Shown here piece by piece: positions 62,060 to 64,000 of a DNA stretch of 64,000 nt. The DNA lies in NCBI GenBank assembly GCA_903896615.1, contig CAITYM010000036.1, forward strand, positions 1 through 64,000. Direction: 5' to 3'. A model generated the notes under the pieces. It did not search any database, was not told the origin of the DNA, and saw nothing but the letters and a program-made list of their open reading frames with translations. The first letter of the stretch is position 1. Each line of letters opens with the position of its first letter. The translations under genes were made by a program, and so were the position numbers. Source of the DNA: an uncultured Burkholderiales bacterium. GTDB lineage: Bacteria; Pseudomonadota; Gammaproteobacteria; Burkholderiales; Burkholderiaceae_C.

Positions 62060-62518
62060 ATGGATGATGTCCAAAACAAAGCAGCCATCAACGCCCTCAA
62101 CCTCATAATGGAGCTTGAGCTAGCTGGAGTGGTTAAGTATACGCACTACTCGCTAATGATATTTGGCTACAACCGACTCCCGATTATTGATTGGCTCAAA
62201 GGAAATGCCGATGAGAGCTTGGCCCACGCTCATAAAGCTGGAGAGTTGGTTACATTAATGGGTGGTCACCCATCCCTAAAAATCGGCCAACTCTTGGACT
62301 CGCAACAGCACCGCACCGAGGACATACTCCGGGAAAGTTTAGAGCACGAAAAATGCGCTGTTGCCGCGTATTATGACTTGTTAAAAATAGCGAAAGATCA
62401 ATCTGTACTTCTAGAGGAATACAGCCGCGAGATGATCATGCTTGAAGAACTTCATTTAGATGCAGTTAACAAAATGCTACGCAAGCCCGCAGACACTTCA
62501 GATCTCAAAAAGCATTAG
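62060..62518 (+). CDS. Ferritin-like / bacterioferritin-type protein
   Basis: 152 residues, four-helix bundle. Di-iron ligands are suggested by ELELAGVVKYTHY, DESLAHAHKAGE, EHEKCAVAAYY and MLEELHLDAVNKM. The usual heme Met is not evident. Probably iron storage or detoxification. Start ATG with AAGGA 5 nt upstream. Stands alone after the long spacer. Confidence 0.75.
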   Translation: MDDVQNKAAINALNLIMELELAGVVKYTHYSLMIFGYNRLPIIDWLKGNADESLAHAHKAGELVTLMGGHPSLKIGQLLDSQQHRTEDILRESLEHEKCAVAAYYDLLKIAKDQSVLLEEYSREMIMLEELHLDAVNKMLRKPADTSDLKKH

Positions 62519-62545
62519 CCAGAGTAGCGAAACTCATCTGAAGTT

Positions 62546-62800
62546 TCAATTATCAATGACGGGCGCAGGGATTCGGTTCAGCAAATTCGCAAGGTGATCC
62601 GTTGCGTTTGACCAAGCAGAATCATGCTCTAACGCCTCAAACAAAAATTGCTTTTGAGAAACACTCCAAAACGGCGCATCTGCAAGTCGAACTCCGGCAA
62701 TTAACGAATGTGTTGAGGCGAATGCCTCAATCTCATGTTTTTCTGACAACAACCCCAACTGGAGAAACAACTCTTTTAAATCATGATTACACATTTCCAT
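62546..62800 (-). CDS. DUF2789 family protein
   Basis: 84 residues. NHDLKELFLQLGLLSEKHEI and DAPFWSVSQKQFLFEALEHD match the pattern of DUF2789, a small family of unknown function in proteobacteria. ATG at 62800 chosen (MEMCNHDLK); the frame from 62869 adds a non-family N-terminus. No clear ribosome site. Divergent from fumC and convergent with the ferritin-like gene. Confidence 0.75.
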   Translation of the reverse strand: MEMCNHDLKELFLQLGLLSEKHEIEAFASTHSLIAGVRLADAPFWSVSQKQFLFEALEHDSAWSNATDHLANLLNRIPAPVIDN

Positions 62801-62967
62801 AATAGTTACTTTCTTAATTATTTTCAAACTGAGACTAAAGCTTGCACAAGAAAAATACTTGTACTTCACTAGGCATTTACGGTATCTGTCTACATAGTAC
62901 GCCTATCTAATTTAAAACAATTAAGGCGTAGTTTAATACCCTTACTTAATGGGAAGCGAAACTAAAT

Positions 62968-64000
62968 ATGATCAAAACTAGAATCGAACAAGACTCCTTC
63001 GGATCAATTGAAGTCCCAAAAGATAGACTATGGGGAGCGCAAACTCAGAGATCACTCAAACACTTCAATATCTCAACCGAGAAGATCCCAAAAGAACTGC
63101 TCATAGCACTGGCAACAGTAAAAGCTGCTTGTGCAAGAGTCAATTGTGAGCTGGGTCAGTTATCAGAACTCAAGGCTTCAAAAATTATTGCCGCAACTCA
63201 AGAAGTTCTCCTCGGACTTCATTGGCAGGAGTTTCCTTTATCTGTTTGGCAAACAGGCTCTGGCACCCAGACCAACATGAACATGAATGAAGTCTTGGCC
63301 AACAGGGCATCTGAGCTCTTGGGTGCAGGACGTGGGGGCTCACGAGTAGTACATCCAAATGATGACGTCAACCACGGACAATCGTCTAACGACATCTTTC
63401 CTACTGCAATGCACTTAGCTGCTTGCACTGGAATTGTTAATCAATTACGCCCAGCCTTAATGTTACTGCGACAAACGCTCAGCGCTAAATCTGAGTCGTT
63501 TATGAGTTTCGTGAAAATTGGGCGAACACACCTCCAAGACGCCACTCCGCTCACCCTTGGTCAAGAATTCTCAGGCTACGTCGATCAACTCACTCACGCA
63601 GCAACCATTCTAGATTCAGTCTTACCCGCTCTTTACTCATTAGCTGTGGGGGGTACCGCAGTTGGCACAGGCCTAAATACACACAAAGAATTTGGCCAAA
63701 GGGTTGCAAGTGATTTAGCAAAGAGTAGCGGCCTGCCGTTGTTTAGTGCCTTAAACAAATTTGCAGCTCTCGCCTCCCATGATGGTCTTGTCGCTGCTCA
63801 CGGAGCTCTTAAAACCTTAGCAGTAGCATTAACGAAAATTGCCAATGACGTTCGCTGGTTAGCTTCTGGTCCTCGATGTGGTTTAGGGGAAATTAATATT
63901 CCAAATAATGAACCTGGTAGTTCGATCATGCCAGGCAAAATTAATCCTACGCAGTGTGAAGCTCTAACAATGGTTTGTTGTCAAGTCATTGGGAACGACG
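62968..64000 (+). CDS. fumC: Class II fumarate hydratase (partial, runs off right edge)
   Basis: Starts at ATG 62968 ([17 protein letters not shown]) and is open to the window end, 344 codons visible of about 460. Conserved blocks: [62 protein letters not shown], and the family signature [16 protein letters not shown] with the catalytic Ser. Interconverts fumarate and malate in the TCA cycle. Confidence 0.95.
   Translation, partial: MIKTRIEQDSFGSIEVPKDRLWGAQTQRSLKHFNISTEKIPKELLIALATVKAACARVNCELGQLSELKASKIIAATQEVLLGLHWQEFPLSVWQTGSGTQTNMNMNEVLANRASELLGAGRGGSRVVHPNDDVNHGQSSNDIFPTAMHLAACTGIVNQLRPALMLLRQTLSAKSESFMSFVKIGRTHLQDATPLTLGQEFSGYVDQLTHAATILDSVLPALYSLAVGGTAVGTGLNTHKEFGQRVASDLAKSSGLPLFSALNKFAALASHDGLVAAHGALKTLAVALTKIANDVRWLASGPRCGLGEINIPNNEPGSSIMPGKINPTQCEALTMVCCQVIGND

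Overview
This window looks like the chromosome of a Gram-negative betaproteobacterium of the order Burkholderiales, with a moderate, somewhat AT-leaning base composition. The evidence is gene order typical of that order: lysC with a tRNA-Ser, tilS-accA-(AlkA-like)-cysS, two cyclophilins with lpxH, glyA-nrdR, ribD-ribE-ribBA-ribH-nusB, ybgC-tolQRA, dapA-bamC, and pyrG-kdsA-eno-ftsB. Outer-membrane genes (bamC, lpxH, kdsA, tolQRA), Bug/TctC-type binding proteins and protocatechuate 4,5-dioxygenase fit too. I cannot name the genus. TTG start codons are frequent.

Layout. 1-4.9 kb is accessory: the N-terminal 434 codons of a repeat protein built from an unbroken 8-residue repeat (runs off the left edge), a small membrane protein, and a mobilisation-like pair (MOB_C/replication-relaxation-like protein plus VirD4/TraG coupling ATPase). 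5.2-9.7 kb holds a SpoIIAA-like protein and a branched-chain amino-acid catabolic operon (HMG-CoA lyase, enoyl-CoA hydratase, 3-hydroxyisobutyrate dehydrogenase, 3-hydroxyisobutyryl-CoA hydrolase). 9.8-11 kb encodes LigAB. 11.2-13.7 kb has an O-antigen ligase/polymerase-like protein and a glycosyltransferase-like protein next to the 3' end of tRNA-Ser(GCU).

13.75-44.7 kb is mostly core: lysC, tilS, accA, an AlkA-like glycosylase, cysS, a lipoprotein, a TPR protein, two cyclophilins, lpxH, a very long DUF349 protein with an arginine/glycine-rich linker, a lytic transglycosylase, glyA-nrdR, the riboflavin-nusB operon, an aminotransferase, ybgC-tolQRA, then aroC, a CBS protein, parC and parE on the minus strand. 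44.8-59.2 kb holds an MFS transporter with a 42-codon micro-ORF behind it, a methyltransferase, dapA-bamC-MBL hydrolase, an Ala/Pro lipoprotein, a RoxA/YcfD-like hydroxylase, a SlyD-like isomerase, dut, coaBC, pyrG-kdsA-eno-ftsB and an unrecognised protein with a C-terminal Cys/His cluster. 59.2-64 kb carries a Bug/TctC binding protein with an amidohydrolase, a ferritin-like protein, a DUF2789 protein and the start of fumC (runs off the right edge).

How it fits together. The core genes serve cell-envelope building, amino-acid, riboflavin and nucleotide synthesis, tRNA charging and chromosome decatenation. The accessory genes suggest a heterotroph using branched-chain amino acids and aromatic acids, with a large repeat protein and modified surface polysaccharide. 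No complete novel defence or mobile system is visible. The strongest unexplained items are the octad-repeat protein with its 17-octad super-repeat, the mobilisation pair without transfer genes, the iterated repeats upstream of the amidohydrolase and ligA genes, and several residue-level oddities (RibBA, amidohydrolase).
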